Origin: Methylobacterium nonmethylotrophicum
GTDB lineage: Bacteria; Pseudomonadota; Alphaproteobacteria; Rhizobiales; Beijerinckiaceae
Direction of reading: 5' to 3'
DNA length: 64,000 nucleotides
Assembly: GCF_004745635.1 (NCBI RefSeq)
Contig: NZ_SRLB01000024.1
Location: forward strand, 28,517-92,516
Positions 8,809 through 16,535 of the stretch are shown in pieces. The stretch's first letter is position 1; every line of letters begins with the position of its first letter. The position numbers and the translations under genes are program-made. The notes beneath the pieces were generated by a model, which was not told the DNA's origin, made no database searches, and saw only the letters and a program-made list of their open reading frames with translations.

Positions 8809-9584
8809 CCGTCATCGTGGGAGCCCTGTGTTCCGACGGCATCGTCATCGGAGCCGATAGTATGTCGACCTCGGGCAACGGCCGGAGCCCACTCATCCAG
8901 GTCCGCTCCGACGACAAGATTCGGGTCATCGGCGGCAAAGTCATCGTGGTGGGCACCGGCAGCATCGGCCTTGCGCAGCGGTTCGAGGCGATCGTCGAGC
9001 AATCCTGGCGGGAAGAGGTGTTCGAGCGCGGCTGCCAGGAATGCGGCACGTCCATCGCGGCCCTCGCACGGCACGAGTTTACCACAAGCGGGGTCCACTT
9101 CTCGCCCGGCGCTGGTCTGGATTTCGGCGCGATGGTTGCCGCGCCCATCCGCGACGCCCCCGAGCTAATCGAGTTCAACACCTTCGACCTGCAGCCTGAG
9201 CGGAAGACGCGCCGTCGCCACTGGGTGGCCATGGGGGCTGGGCAGACCCTCGCCGACCCGTTCCTCGCCTTCGTCAGCCGCGTGCTATGGGACGGCCGGG
9301 AGCCCACTGTCGCGGCGGCGACCGTCGGCCTATGCTGGGCGATCGAGCACGCGATTCACTACGCCCCGGGCGGGGTCGGCCCTCCCGTTCGCCTCGCAGT
9401 CCTGCGTCGCGAGGCAGGCGAGTGGCGGGCCACACTGTTGGAGGACGACGCGCTGCAGGAGCCGAGGCAGCACATCGCGGAGATCGAGAAGCGCATCGGA
9501 TTTTACGCCTCCGACGGCCTCGCAGCTGCGCCGCCCCCGCCCCCGCCCCCGCCCCCAAAGCCTGCCGTTTCCGAGTCCGACTAG
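8805..9584 (+). CDS. Proteasome-like Ntn hydrolase
   Basis: A 259-residue protein with the N-terminal signature of proteasome beta/HslV Ntn hydrolases. Residues 2-20 (TVIVGALCSDGIVIGADSM) align with the TTTVGxxxxDGVVxAADS strand pair, Thr2 being the expected nucleophile once Met1 is removed. The Asp of GADS and Lys in DDKIRVIGG match the usual catalytic Asp and Lys, and VVGTGSIGLAQRF matches the GSxGDAQ segment. The start is TTG, overlapping the stop of the preceding gene; no other start would place Thr at position 2. The C-terminus ends in ten prolines and KPAVSESD, encoded by a CCCCCG tract. No propeptide is present. Substrate is unknown; a coupled Panacea-like gene suggests regulated proteolysis. 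Confidence 0.8.
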   Translation: MTVIVGALCSDGIVIGADSMSTSGNGRSPLIQVRSDDKIRVIGGKVIVVGTGSIGLAQRFEAIVEQSWREEVFERGCQECGTSIAALARHEFTTSGVHFSPGAGLDFGAMVAAPIRDAPELIEFNTFDLQPERKTRRRHWVAMGAGQTLADPFLAFVSRVLWDGREPTVAAATVGLCWAIEHAIHYAPGGVGPPVRLAVLRREAGEWRATLLEDDALQEPRQHIAEIEKRIGFYASDGLAAAPPPPPPPPPKPAVSESD

Positions 9585-10123
9585 GACTTCGCAAGCAGCC
9601 CCTCGTCCGTTAGGCCTCCGGGGCCTCATTGTTCCCGCTCCGGAGATAGCGAACATGAGCAAGACCTATATCATCTGTGGGTGACCGGTTGGGTCCGAAG
9701 AGCATGTCTTTCCCATCGCATTCGACGGCCGACGCACGAACCGATATATCTATCGCGGACCCCACGATAACAGATCTTCCCGACTCGCCAGAAACACCGC
9801 CAAGCAGCGAGGCGCCTCCCGGGCTTCTCGTGGTCGATTTCGCGTTGCACGGCGATGTGCAAGAGAACGATCAACACTCCGGCACACACGGGATACTGGC
9901 AGTAATTTACTCTCATTCTTTTCTCAATTACCTTCATGGCGGAGACGGCGTAGTGATAGGAAAAGCACTCAAGGCGCTCAACTCTGAACACAACCTCATA
10001 CACCGTATCCACTCACACGAGTTCGCTCGGCGCATAACGTGACGCTGTGGCGACTTCTCGATGAACAGGTAAGATGGCGAGCAGGACGGGGCTTGCAGTC
10101 CGCAGAGTTTTGTCGAATGAGAT
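9585..10123. other. Intergenic, no supported gene
   Basis: About 540 bp downstream of the Ntn hydrolase. Overlapping open frames on both strands (9677-10042 plus, 9671-10012 minus) have no recognisable homology and low-complexity composition, so I leave them out. GC drops in places, for example around 9900-9930. Confidence 0.4.
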
Positions 10124-10245
10124 GTTGGGTCCAGACCCCGAAGGATTTACCCACGACACTGTCCCAGCAAGTGTCTCGGACGAGGCCCCCGGGTGTACTC
10201 CCTGCCATGGGTCCCCCTACCCTTTTTTTGGTTGAAAATCACGGA
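10124..10245 (+). repeat. Diverged 120-bp repeat, copy A
   Basis: This segment is clearly homologous to 33980-34100 in the same orientation. Both begin GTTGGGT(C/T)CAGAC, share CTGTCCC(A/G)GCAA and the core CCCCGGGTGTACTCCC, and end with a C-run, a T-run and GTTGA followed by ATCAC. Copy A ends 13 bp before the serine recombinase gene. No coding capacity is seen. It may be the end of a former mobile element. Confidence 0.6.
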
Positions 10246-10258
10246 TTGCCAGCGCGAC

Positions 10259-10897
10259 CTATCGCACGCCCCACCGGGCGAGCGCAGCCTCAGCGTCAGC
10301 CGGATCCTCCTGAATGCGATAGATCGCGCCACGGCTCAAACCAGTATCCCTGGCGATGGCAGAGACGCCTACGCCCTGGACTAGCTGAGCGCGCACAATG
10401 TCGAGCTGAGCGCGGCTGTAGGAGGGTTTCCGGCCTCGGTACGCGTCATCCCGGGCTTTTGCGTGGGCGATGCCGGCTCGCTGCGCTTCCTTGGTCGCTT
10501 CGGTCTGCGCCTGTGCCGTGGCACTCATGAATGCGATGAGCGCATCACGCACAGCCTGTTGCATCGGGTCCTTGGTAGCACCGTCGAATACCAGCCCGTT
10601 GATGACCGTGCGGACGATCACACCGCGGCGCATCAGCTCCCGAATGGTGTCGGTCACGTCTTGGTAGTCGCGGCCGAGCCGATCGACCCACCGGACCACG
10701 AGCACGTCACCGCGCCGGAGCATGTCGAACAGGCGCCGGCCCTGCGGCCGATCGGCAATCCGGGTGCTGACGCCGCTCACGCCCTCGTCCGCCACGACCG
10801 CATCAATCGCGAAGCCCGCGGCCTCGGCCTGTGTGCGCTGGTGAGCGGCGGTCTGCTCCGTGGTGCTCACGCGGGCGTAGAGGATGACCTGGGACAT
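10259..10897 (-). CDS. Serine recombinase (resolvase/invertase type)
   Basis: A 212-residue small serine recombinase. The catalytic domain starts ILYARVSTTEQT with nucleophile Ser11, followed by the RPQGRRLFDMLRRGDVLVVRWVDRLGRD block. A C-terminal helix-turn-helix (GVSAIARDTGLSRGAIYRI) gives DNA binding. It would resolve cointegrates or invert DNA at a short site, probably in the region to its right (10898-11045). It faces the 120-bp repeat copy A, suggesting it belongs to a transposon remnant that carried part of the cargo. The length is normal for Tn3-type resolvases and no disruption is seen. Confidence 0.93.
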   Translation of the reverse strand: MSQVILYARVSTTEQTAAHQRTQAEAAGFAIDAVVADEGVSGVSTRIADRPQGRRLFDMLRRGDVLVVRWVDRLGRDYQDVTDTIRELMRRGVIVRTVINGLVFDGATKDPMQQAVRDALIAFMSATAQAQTEATKEAQRAGIAHAKARDDAYRGRKPSYSRAQLDIVRAQLVQGVGVSAIARDTGLSRGAIYRIQEDPADAEAALARWGVR

Positions 10898-11045
10898 GCG
10901 GCGAAAGCGTCTGTTGAAGTGACGTCCGCATAAAGGCTTGTCCGTTGGTTAAAATCAACCCTAGTGGACACAGTTTCGGACGGCCGCAGCGCTGTTCGCT
11001 ACGGTATAGCCCTACGGACGATACAGCGAGGAGACACTCCCGACG

Positions 11046-11282
11046 CTACTTTGTCGGCAGTCCGCCTTGGGCGATCGCGATTTCTACCGCCTCCTGCGCG
11101 TGCGAACCAACAGGATGGTTATGCTGTTCCAGGAACGTCTTGGCGGCGGATAGCTGATCGAGGGCTCGGCTTGGCTGGCGATACTGCTCAGCCAGGAGAT
11201 CACTGGTCAGTGCAAATGCAAGCTCCTCAGCCAAAGCCGCTACCAGCGGCAGGGCATCGGACAGCGGATTGGCAGCGCTCAT
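11046..11282 (-). CDS. Small uncharacterised protein
   Basis: A 78-residue, mostly helical acidic protein (PLVAALAEELAFALTSDLLAEQYRQPSRALDQLSAAKTFLEQ as contiguous helices). No family recognised, no signal peptide. It stands alone between the recombinase and the first anti-sigma gene with codon use like its neighbours. Confidence 0.5.
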   Translation of the reverse strand: MSAANPLSDALPLVAALAEELAFALTSDLLAEQYRQPSRALDQLSAAKTFLEQHNHPVGSHAQEAVEIAIAQGGLPTK

Positions 11283-11475
11283 GATGGCTCCTAGCTGCCC
11301 CCCAGCCCGATTTTATTTAGCACAATTTTTCCGAACATGAGAGGCAGGGGAACGACCCGGCAAACGCAGCACATCACACCAAATGTTCGAAGTCGAACAG
11401 GGAACGATTCCTAAACGGTACCTGAAGCCTCCATCGCCGCCTGCGTGGCGAAGCGAACTTCGTCCACGCTACCGA

Positions 11476-12186
11476 TCATAGCGCCCGGGCGGTCAATCCT
11501 TTCATCAGGATCTGCCCTGTCGGCCGCCCGGTAGGAGAGCCACCTACCGGCTCCAGCGTGATTTCGAACAGCTGATCGGGCACCGCCCTCGGCAAGTCTT
11601 CGACCTTCAGGTCCAGGCGTTGCGCTCGCTGCGAGAGCCCCACCGAGACCGGCCCTCGAGCCCGGTCCCATAGCGTCCACACTTCGAGCACCCGGTCGCT
11701 CGGCACTGGTAGAGCGGCCAAAGGAATGAGGTTCGCTCGTCCATCGGCACCAATGTTGACGATCGCCGCGACCCGATTGTCGTCGGTGAGAAGCGCGGCC
11801 ACCAGTGCGGGCGCGGGCTGCCGTGCTGCGAGCACTGCTAGGCCAGCAGCCAAGGCCAGACACGCGGCGCCCGCAGCGAGACCGGCGCCGCGCCAGAAGC
11901 CGAGGCTGTTCCAAACGGCGAGCAAGCGCTCGGTAAGCCCAGGGCTGGGACCAACGACATGTACCTCACTGCCAAGACGCTCCTCAATCCGGTGCCAGAG
12001 TGCGTCCCCGGCTGGCACGGCAGTCGCCGTCTCGTCGATCTCAGCCAGGCGCGCGCGCCAAGCCTCGACGCTCGCGGCAAAGTCCGTGTCCGTCTTCGCG
12101 AGGTGAGCAGCCTGGGTGGCCTCAGCCCCTTCGAGAAGGCCGAGCGCGTACTCGGCGGCCAGCGCGTCGCGCTCAGCTGGCGTCAC
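11476..12186 (-). CDS. RskA-type anti-sigma factor (pair 1)
   Basis: A 236-residue membrane anti-sigma factor. The N-terminal ERDALAAEYALGLLEGAEA and SVEAWRARLAEI blocks form the sigma-binding helix bundle of RskA/ChrR-like proteins. A single membrane segment (GLAAGAACLALAAGLAVLAA, about residues 98-117) is followed by an RskA C-terminal domain with VLEVWTLWDRARGPVSVG and ITLEPVGGSPTGRPTG. The start is a GTG that overlaps the sigma gene stop as GTGA; the longer frame from 12228 is an artefact of overlap. It should hold the adjacent ECF sigma factor inactive until an envelope signal is received. Confidence 0.9.
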   Translation of the reverse strand: MTPAERDALAAEYALGLLEGAEATQAAHLAKTDTDFAASVEAWRARLAEIDETATAVPAGDALWHRIEERLGSEVHVVGPSPGLTERLLAVWNSLGFWRGAGLAAGAACLALAAGLAVLAARQPAPALVAALLTDDNRVAAIVNIGADGRANLIPLAALPVPSDRVLEVWTLWDRARGPVSVGLSQRAQRLDLKVEDLPRAVPDQLFEITLEPVGGSPTGRPTGQILMKGLTARAL

Positions 12187-12743
12187 GACATGCACTCCCG
12201 GAGGGCGAGGAGCGATCGGCGCAGCCACGACTTCACGGTCCCGAGCGGCAGACCAAGTCGGCCGGCAAGCTCGCCGTGGCTAAGGCCGTGCGCGTAGGCG
12301 AGCACGATAGCATTGCGGCGATGCGGTTCGAGCCCGTCGAGGCAGCGCCGCAACGCCCTGGCTTCGGAGAGGCGGGCCACCACCGCTTCCGGTCCCTCCT
12401 CCTCACTCGCGACGTCATAGTCGAGTTCGTCCGTAAGATCGGTGCGGGCTTCGCCGCGCAGGATGTTGAGGGCGCGGTAGCGCAGGACAGCGTAGAGGAA
12501 GGCGCGACCCGTACCCCGAGCGGGGTCGAATGACCCCGCATTCCGCCAAACTTGGACAAAGGCGTCCTGCACAGCCTCTTCGGCCAGCGCGCGACGGCGC
12601 AGGATGCGCAGGGCTACGCCGAGCATGCGCGGCGCTTCCGCTTCATAGAGTGCGCGCAAGGCGCCGCGGTCCCCGCCGGCCACATGGCGCAAGGTCTCCT
12701 CGACCGACAGCGCGGCCCGCGCCGTGTTCGATACGCCGTGCAC
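12183..12743 (-). CDS. ECF sigma factor (pair 1)
   Basis: A sigma-70 family ECF factor of 186 residues. Region 2 is seen in ALYEAEAPRMLGVALRILRRRALAEEAVQDAFVQVW and the RGTGRAFLYAVLRYRALNILR stretch, and region 4 in LEPHRRNAIVLAYAHGLSHGELAGRLGLPLGTVKSWLRRSL. The GTG at 12743 was chosen because a matched pair of divergent promoter motifs (see 12775-12858) lies just upstream. The frame stays open to 12896 but that would place the start above the promoter. Overlap with the anti-sigma gene couples the two. The motif pair implies it transcribes itself and the divergent DUF4394 gene. Confidence 0.92.
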   Translation of the reverse strand: MHGVSNTARAALSVEETLRHVAGGDRGALRALYEAEAPRMLGVALRILRRRALAEEAVQDAFVQVWRNAGSFDPARGTGRAFLYAVLRYRALNILRGEARTDLTDELDYDVASEEEGPEAVVARLSEARALRRCLDGLEPHRRNAIVLAYAHGLSHGELAGRLGLPLGTVKSWLRRSLLALRECMS

Positions 12744-12774
12744 CCGTGATCCATCCTGACCGTATCCATGCCCA

Positions 12775-12858
12775 GGGTACACGGCCCGACCGCCTCTGGA
12801 TGCAGGATCGAATTTTTTTCGTGTTCCGTGCATCCACCGGCTCAGCCGTCGTGTACCC
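12775..12858. promoter_or_regulatory. Divergent ECF promoters with identical motif
   Basis: Reading plus, TGCATCCA (12829-12836) is followed after 13 bases by CGTGTACCC (12850-12858), 40 bp before the DUF4394 ATG. Reading minus, the same two blocks with the same 13-base spacer occupy 12804-12797 and 12783-12775, about 30 bp before the sigma GTG. Exact duplication of both boxes and the spacing in opposite directions marks them as -35/-10 elements of one sigma factor, presumably the adjacent one. Confidence 0.75.
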
Positions 12859-12898
12859 GCGCCGCCGGTTCTGATCCCGGCGGGAACGGGAGACACCC

Positions 12899-13678
12899 AT
12901 GAAACGAGTCATCCTCGCGTCCGCGCTCTTCGCCTCGGTCGCCTTCGTGGGCGGCGCCCAGGCCCAGACCGTCGCGGCCCTCGTCGGCGACGACACGCTC
13001 GCCATGGTCGACGTGGCCGCCAAAAAAGTGACAAAGACGGTGAAGGTCACGGGCGCGCCGGGTCGGATCATCGGCATCGACGTGCGCCCTGCCGATGGCA
13101 TGCTCTACGCGCTCGCCGCCGATGGCACGGTGCTAACCGTCGACACCGCGTCCGGCAAGGCGACGACCAAGTCGAAGCTCGAGACCATGCTGCCGACAGG
13201 CGTGGCGGCGACTGTCGACTTCAACCCGGTCGCCGACAGGCTGCGGGTGATCGGCTCGGACGGCACCAGCCTGCGCGCCAACGTCGACGACGGCAAGGTC
13301 GTGAAGGACGGATCGCTGAAGTTCGCGGAGAACGACACGATGAAGGGCAAGACGCCCAAGGTCGTGGCTGGCGCCTACACCAACTCGATGAAGGGTGCAA
13401 AGGAGACGACGCTGTTCGACATCGACGCTTCAGGCGCGCTCCTGCGCCAGGCACCACCGAACGACGGCATCCTCAACACGGTGGGCATGCTCGGCGTTAC
13501 CGCGGAGGTTGCGGCCTTCGACATCACCACCGATGCCGCCGGCAAGAGCCAGGGCTGGCTGATGTCGGGCGACACGCTGCACGCCGTCGACCTTGCCACC
13601 GGCAAAGCGACCATGCTGACCAAGATCGCCGGTACCACCGGGACGGTGCGCGACATCGCAGCCCTACCCGGCATGTAG
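12899..13678 (+). CDS. DUF4394 exported protein
   Basis: A 259-residue protein with a cleavable signal peptide (MKRVILASALFASVAFVGGAQA, cut after AQA) followed by a DUF4394 beta-propeller-like domain: ALVGDDTLAMVD, IIGIDVRPADGMLYAL, VDFNPVADRLRVIGSDG and YTNSMKGAKETTLFDID repeats. It acts in the periplasm or outside; the biochemical role of the family is not known. It is transcribed divergently from ECF sigma gene 1 and carries the same promoter motif, so it is a probable member of that regulon. Such DUF4394-sigma-anti-sigma clusters recur in Methylobacterium-like genomes as far as I recall. Confidence 0.92.
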   Translation: MKRVILASALFASVAFVGGAQAQTVAALVGDDTLAMVDVAAKKVTKTVKVTGAPGRIIGIDVRPADGMLYALAADGTVLTVDTASGKATTKSKLETMLPTGVAATVDFNPVADRLRVIGSDGTSLRANVDDGKVVKDGSLKFAENDTMKGKTPKVVAGAYTNSMKGAKETTLFDIDASGALLRQAPPNDGILNTVGMLGVTAEVAAFDITTDAAGKSQGWLMSGDTLHAVDLATGKATMLTKIAGTTGTVRDIAALPGM

Positions 13679-13814
13679 CTGCTGGCTGCATCACGACCGG
13701 AACGGAGGTTCGCTGCTGATATCGCAGCGAACCTGCAGGCAGTCGACCAGACGAGAACCGAAGTGCGTCTCTGAGGCCACACCTAGAATCAAAGGGTCAC
13801 GCACGGCCTGTTTT

Positions 13815-13834
13815 TGGTCCAAAAGATTGGACCA
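13815..13834. promoter_or_regulatory. Operator-like palindrome upstream of porin gene
   Basis: TGGTCCAA and TTGGACCA form a perfect 8-bp inverted repeat with a 4-bp spacer (AAGA). It lies 79 bp before the start of the outer-membrane protein gene. The shape fits a dimeric repressor or activator site; the protein is unknown. Confidence 0.4.
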
Positions 13835-13912
13835 TTGCGATTAAGCTCAGCGTTATGCTCGAAGCCACGGTTCAGGCCGGCGGTGGGATCAGCCCGAACT
13901 CAGGTGGTACCG

Positions 13913-14770
13913 ATGTTGAAGAAGCTTCTTCTGGCCAGTGCGACCATCGCCACCTCCGGCGCGGCCCTGGCTGCTGACCTCCCCCGTCGCGCCGCACCTC
14001 CGGTGTTTACCCCGGTAGCCCCGGTATTCACCTGGACCGGCGCCTACTTCGGCATCAACGCTGGCTACGTCTTCGACAGCGACACACGCTTCGATCGCAC
14101 AACCGGCGACCTCGCCAACAATAATGCCGCGCTCGCCGTTGGCCTGCGCCCGACCGCAGCTCGCGTGCGCAATGACGGGTTCACCGGCGGCGGCCAGATC
14201 GGCTACAACTACCAGTTCACGCCGGGCTCAGGCTTCGTAATCGGTATCGAGGCGGACGCCGCCTACACCGACCTCGACCGTATCCGTACGCTGAGCAACA
14301 CCACGAACTTCGGCCCACTCGTCACGCCTGGCGCAGTCGCCACCACACGGGTCAACACCTACCAAGGCGGCCTCGACTTCCTCGGCACCGTCCGCGGACG
14401 CGTCGGCTACGCCTTCGACCGCTTCATGGTCTATGGCACGGGCGGCTTCGCCTATGGCGGAGTCAACAACCGCGTGACCTTCTTCGCTCCGAACGGCACG
14501 ATCCCGTTCTTCGATGGGCGGCAGAACGATATCCAGACCGGCTACGCCTACGGCGGCGGCGTTGAGTACGCGCTGCCTACCGACTCGTTCTTCAACTTTT
14601 TCCGCTCGAGCGCGGTGACGCTGAAGGTCGAGTACCTGCACTACAACCTTGGCGGCGAACGCTTCGCCATTCCCGGTGTCAACGGAGGGCCAGGTAATTA
14701 CAGCGCTCGAGTTCGCAATGATGGCGATCTCGTTCGCGCAGGTCTGAACTACAAGTTTGGCACGTTCTAG
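13913..14770 (+). CDS. Omp25/31-like outer membrane beta-barrel protein
   Basis: A 285-residue outer-membrane protein. The signal peptide MLKKLLLASATIATSGAALA is followed by ADLPRRAAPPVF and TWTGAYFGINAGYVFDSD, the standard opening of Rhizobiales Omp25/31/porin-like proteins. Alternating strands continue (GGQIGYNYQF, IGIEADAAYTD, GTVRGRVGYAFDRFMVYGTGGFAYGG) and the chain ends with RAGLNYKFGTF, the aromatic C-terminus typical of outer-membrane barrels. The start at 13913 removes 33 unrelated residues from the longer frame. Control may act through the palindrome at 13815. Confidence 0.9.
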   Translation: MLKKLLLASATIATSGAALAADLPRRAAPPVFTPVAPVFTWTGAYFGINAGYVFDSDTRFDRTTGDLANNNAALAVGLRPTAARVRNDGFTGGGQIGYNYQFTPGSGFVIGIEADAAYTDLDRIRTLSNTTNFGPLVTPGAVATTRVNTYQGGLDFLGTVRGRVGYAFDRFMVYGTGGFAYGGVNNRVTFFAPNGTIPFFDGRQNDIQTGYAYGGGVEYALPTDSFFNFFRSSAVTLKVEYLHYNLGGERFAIPGVNGGPGNYSARVRNDGDLVRAGLNYKFGTF

Positions 14771-14812
14771 TCGCCAAATATCTTCTGAAGGCAATTTTTA
14801 TTTTTGCAATTT

Positions 14813-14838
14813 GATCCCGTCGTTCTCGCGGCGGGATC
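14813..14838. terminator. Hairpin downstream of the porin gene
   Basis: GATCCCG and CGGGATC pair across 12 bases, 40 bp after the porin stop; the right arm is followed by TTAATATA rather than a strong T-run. It probably ends the porin transcript. The remaining 320 bp up to the fasciclin stop show no gene. Confidence 0.45.
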
Positions 14839-15158
14839 TTAATATATTGCTGGATCAGCTGCCAATCTACTATTGGCATGGAGTCATGTCAGTATATCGG
14901 ACAATGCCCTAATGGGCCTGTAACGGAACAGGCGATCCAGCGGCCTCCTTGGGAGGATGGTAACCACACCCCGCCATCCTGCCCGGGAGCAGCGTCGCGT
15001 ATCAGCTCCCCGTCGTGTGGACACGACATACCCCGCCAAGCCCCTAGGCTGGCGGAGGTTCTTCGTGTTCTTCACCCGGTACCGCCGGTTAGGCTAGGTC
15101 ATTCTCTTCCGGGTCGAAGGGCTTGGCACTCTCGTTGTCAGGCGATTGCCCGCCAGGA

Positions 15159-15713
15159 TCAGGGCATCATCACTGTGTCGATGACATGGATGACGCCGTT
15201 CGACTGCATCACGTTGCCGATCGTCACCCGGGCGGTGTTGCCCTTGTCGTCGGCCACGAACAGCCGCTTGCCCTTCTGCATCACCGTCAGGGTCCCGCCC
15301 GCGGCGGTCTTCAGCTCGGCCTGGCCGCCGCCCTGCTTGACCAGCCCCATCAGGTCCTTGGCCGTGTAGGTGCCGGGCACGACGTGGTAGGTCAGGATCT
15401 TGGTCAGCGTGGGCTTGTTCTGCGGCTGGACCAGGGACTCGACCGTGCCGGCCGGCAGTTTGGCGAAGGCGGCGTTGGTGGGGGCGAACACCGTGAACGG
15501 GCCGGGGCCGGCCAGGGTGTCGACGAGGCCAGCGGCCTTCACGGCAGCGACCAGGGTGGTGTGGTCCTTCGAGTTGACCGCGTTCTCGACGATCGACTTC
15601 GAGGCATACATCGGCGCGCCGCCCACCATCGGGTTCTTGGCCTGCGCGGCACCGCCGGCCGTCGCCAGCGCCAGGGCGAAGATCAGGATGCGGGCATGGT
15701 TCCGGATCGTCAT
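15159..15713 (-). CDS. Fasciclin (FAS1) domain exported protein
   Basis: A 184-residue protein: signal peptide MTIRNHARILIFALALATAGGAAQA, then one FAS1 domain. The two FAS1 boxes are visible as GPFTVFAPTNAAFAKLP (H1) and the TYHVVPGTYTAKDL plus GVIHVIDTVMMP (H2) ends. FAS1 proteins act outside the cytoplasm in adhesion or envelope maintenance. The gene lies downstream of and in the same direction as the second anti-sigma gene (126 bp gap) and has its own ECF-like promoter (15768-15793), so it is a likely output of that sigma factor. Confidence 0.93.
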   Translation of the reverse strand: MTIRNHARILIFALALATAGGAAQAKNPMVGGAPMYASKSIVENAVNSKDHTTLVAAVKAAGLVDTLAGPGPFTVFAPTNAAFAKLPAGTVESLVQPQNKPTLTKILTYHVVPGTYTAKDLMGLVKQGGGQAELKTAAGGTLTVMQKGKRLFVADDKGNTARVTIGNVMQSNGVIHVIDTVMMP

Positions 15714-15731
15714 GGGGTTGGTTCCGTCTCT

Positions 15732-15793
15732 CGTACCGGCCCCGCTCTTGTCGGGGTCGAGGGCCGGTACGGAGCGCTGAACGGGAAGGTTTC
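15732..15793 (-). promoter_or_regulatory. ECF-type promoter and palindrome before fasciclin
   Basis: On the minus strand GAAACC (15793-15788) and CGTA (15771-15768) are separated by exactly 16 bases, about 55 bp before the fasciclin ATG. The same arrangement, with shared flanks TGAAACYTT and CTCCGTAC, occurs at 18127-18152 before the Met-rich peptide operon. The CGTA lies in the right arm of a perfect 11-bp palindrome (15732-15742 with 15761-15771) that could be an overlapping operator. Just upstream is GCGCGA-A5-TCGCGC (15800-15816). Confidence 0.6.
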
Positions 15794-15839
15794 AACCGAG
15801 CGCGATTTTTTCGCGCCGCCGCGATCTATTTCGTCCCGC

Positions 15840-16535
15840 CTACTCGCGTACCAAGCGGCCGCTGTAGACCGCCGGCCCTGTCGGGGCGCCCGAGGGCGAG
15901 CCGCCCGGTGGCTCCAGGGTGACAGCCAGGCTCGCACCGTCGAGGAGCGCGCGGTCCCTGGCTGGCAGGGACAGCCGCGTACCGGCCTCATCGCGAACGA
16001 GGCCGAGCGAGCGCGGCGTACCGGAGGCCGGCACGACCCAAAGTTCGAGGCTGCGGTCGCGGGGCACCTCGGCGGCGAGCGCCCGGACCTCTACGGTGCC
16101 GGCCCCCGGATCGACCCGCACCACAAGGGCCGGCAGCTCGCCGCCCCGGTTCACCACGGCGAGATAGCGCGCCGCGTCGGGCCGCGGCGCCAGGCGCTCC
16201 ACGGCGATGAACAGGGCGAGGCCCGCGGCCAGCGCCCCTGCCGCGAGAGCAGTGCGGCGCCAGCGCCGGAGCGCAGGGCGCAGATCGACGGGAGCCGCAG
16301 GCCGGGGCGAGTCGGCCGGCAGCCGGGCGGCGATGTGGTCCCAGGCGTCTGGCGGCGGCGCCACCTCGGGCACGGCCCCGGCCAGGGGGGCGAGGCGGGC
16401 CTCCCAAGCGCGCTCGGCGGCGGCGAGCGCCGGGGAACCGGCGCGCTCGCGCCGGTAAGCCTCGCGCTCGTCGGCGTTCAGGGTACCGAGCACGTATTCG
16501 GCGGCGCGCAGGTCGGTCTCGTCGGGCGTGCTCAT
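15840..16535 (-). CDS. RskA-type anti-sigma factor (pair 2)
   Basis: A 231-residue anti-sigma factor. The N-terminus ETDLRAAEYVLGTLNADEREAY and AAERAWEARLAPLAG matches the RskA sigma-binding domain. A membrane segment (TALAAGALAAGLALFIAVERL) crosses the inner membrane, and the periplasmic C-terminal domain contains SLELWVVPASGTPRSLGLV and VTLEPPGGSPSGAPTGP. The ATG overlaps the sigma stop (ATGA); the longer frame from 16652 is only overlap. Same architecture as pair 1 but with low overall sequence identity, so the two pairs are probably not a recent duplication. Confidence 0.92.
   Translation of the reverse strand: MSTPDETDLRAAEYVLGTLNADEREAYRRERAGSPALAAAERAWEARLAPLAGAVPEVAPPPDAWDHIAARLPADSPRPAAPVDLRPALRRWRRTALAAGALAAGLALFIAVERLAPRPDAARYLAVVNRGGELPALVVRVDPGAGTVEVRALAAEVPRDRSLELWVVPASGTPRSLGLVRDEAGTRLSLPARDRALLDGASLAVTLEPPGGSPSGAPTGPAVYSGRLVRE

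Noticed and set aside
9671..10042. Overlapping open frames on both strands (113 and 121 codons)
   Set aside because: Neither has recognisable motifs, ribosome site or family; treated as non-coding.
10898..11045. Resolvase res site
   Set aside because: The position is right, but I could not find paired inverted half-sites of convincing length.
15800..15816. Rho-independent terminator GCGCGA-T5-TCGCGC
   Set aside because: The T-run is in the loop, not after the stem; more likely an operator or part of the promoter region.
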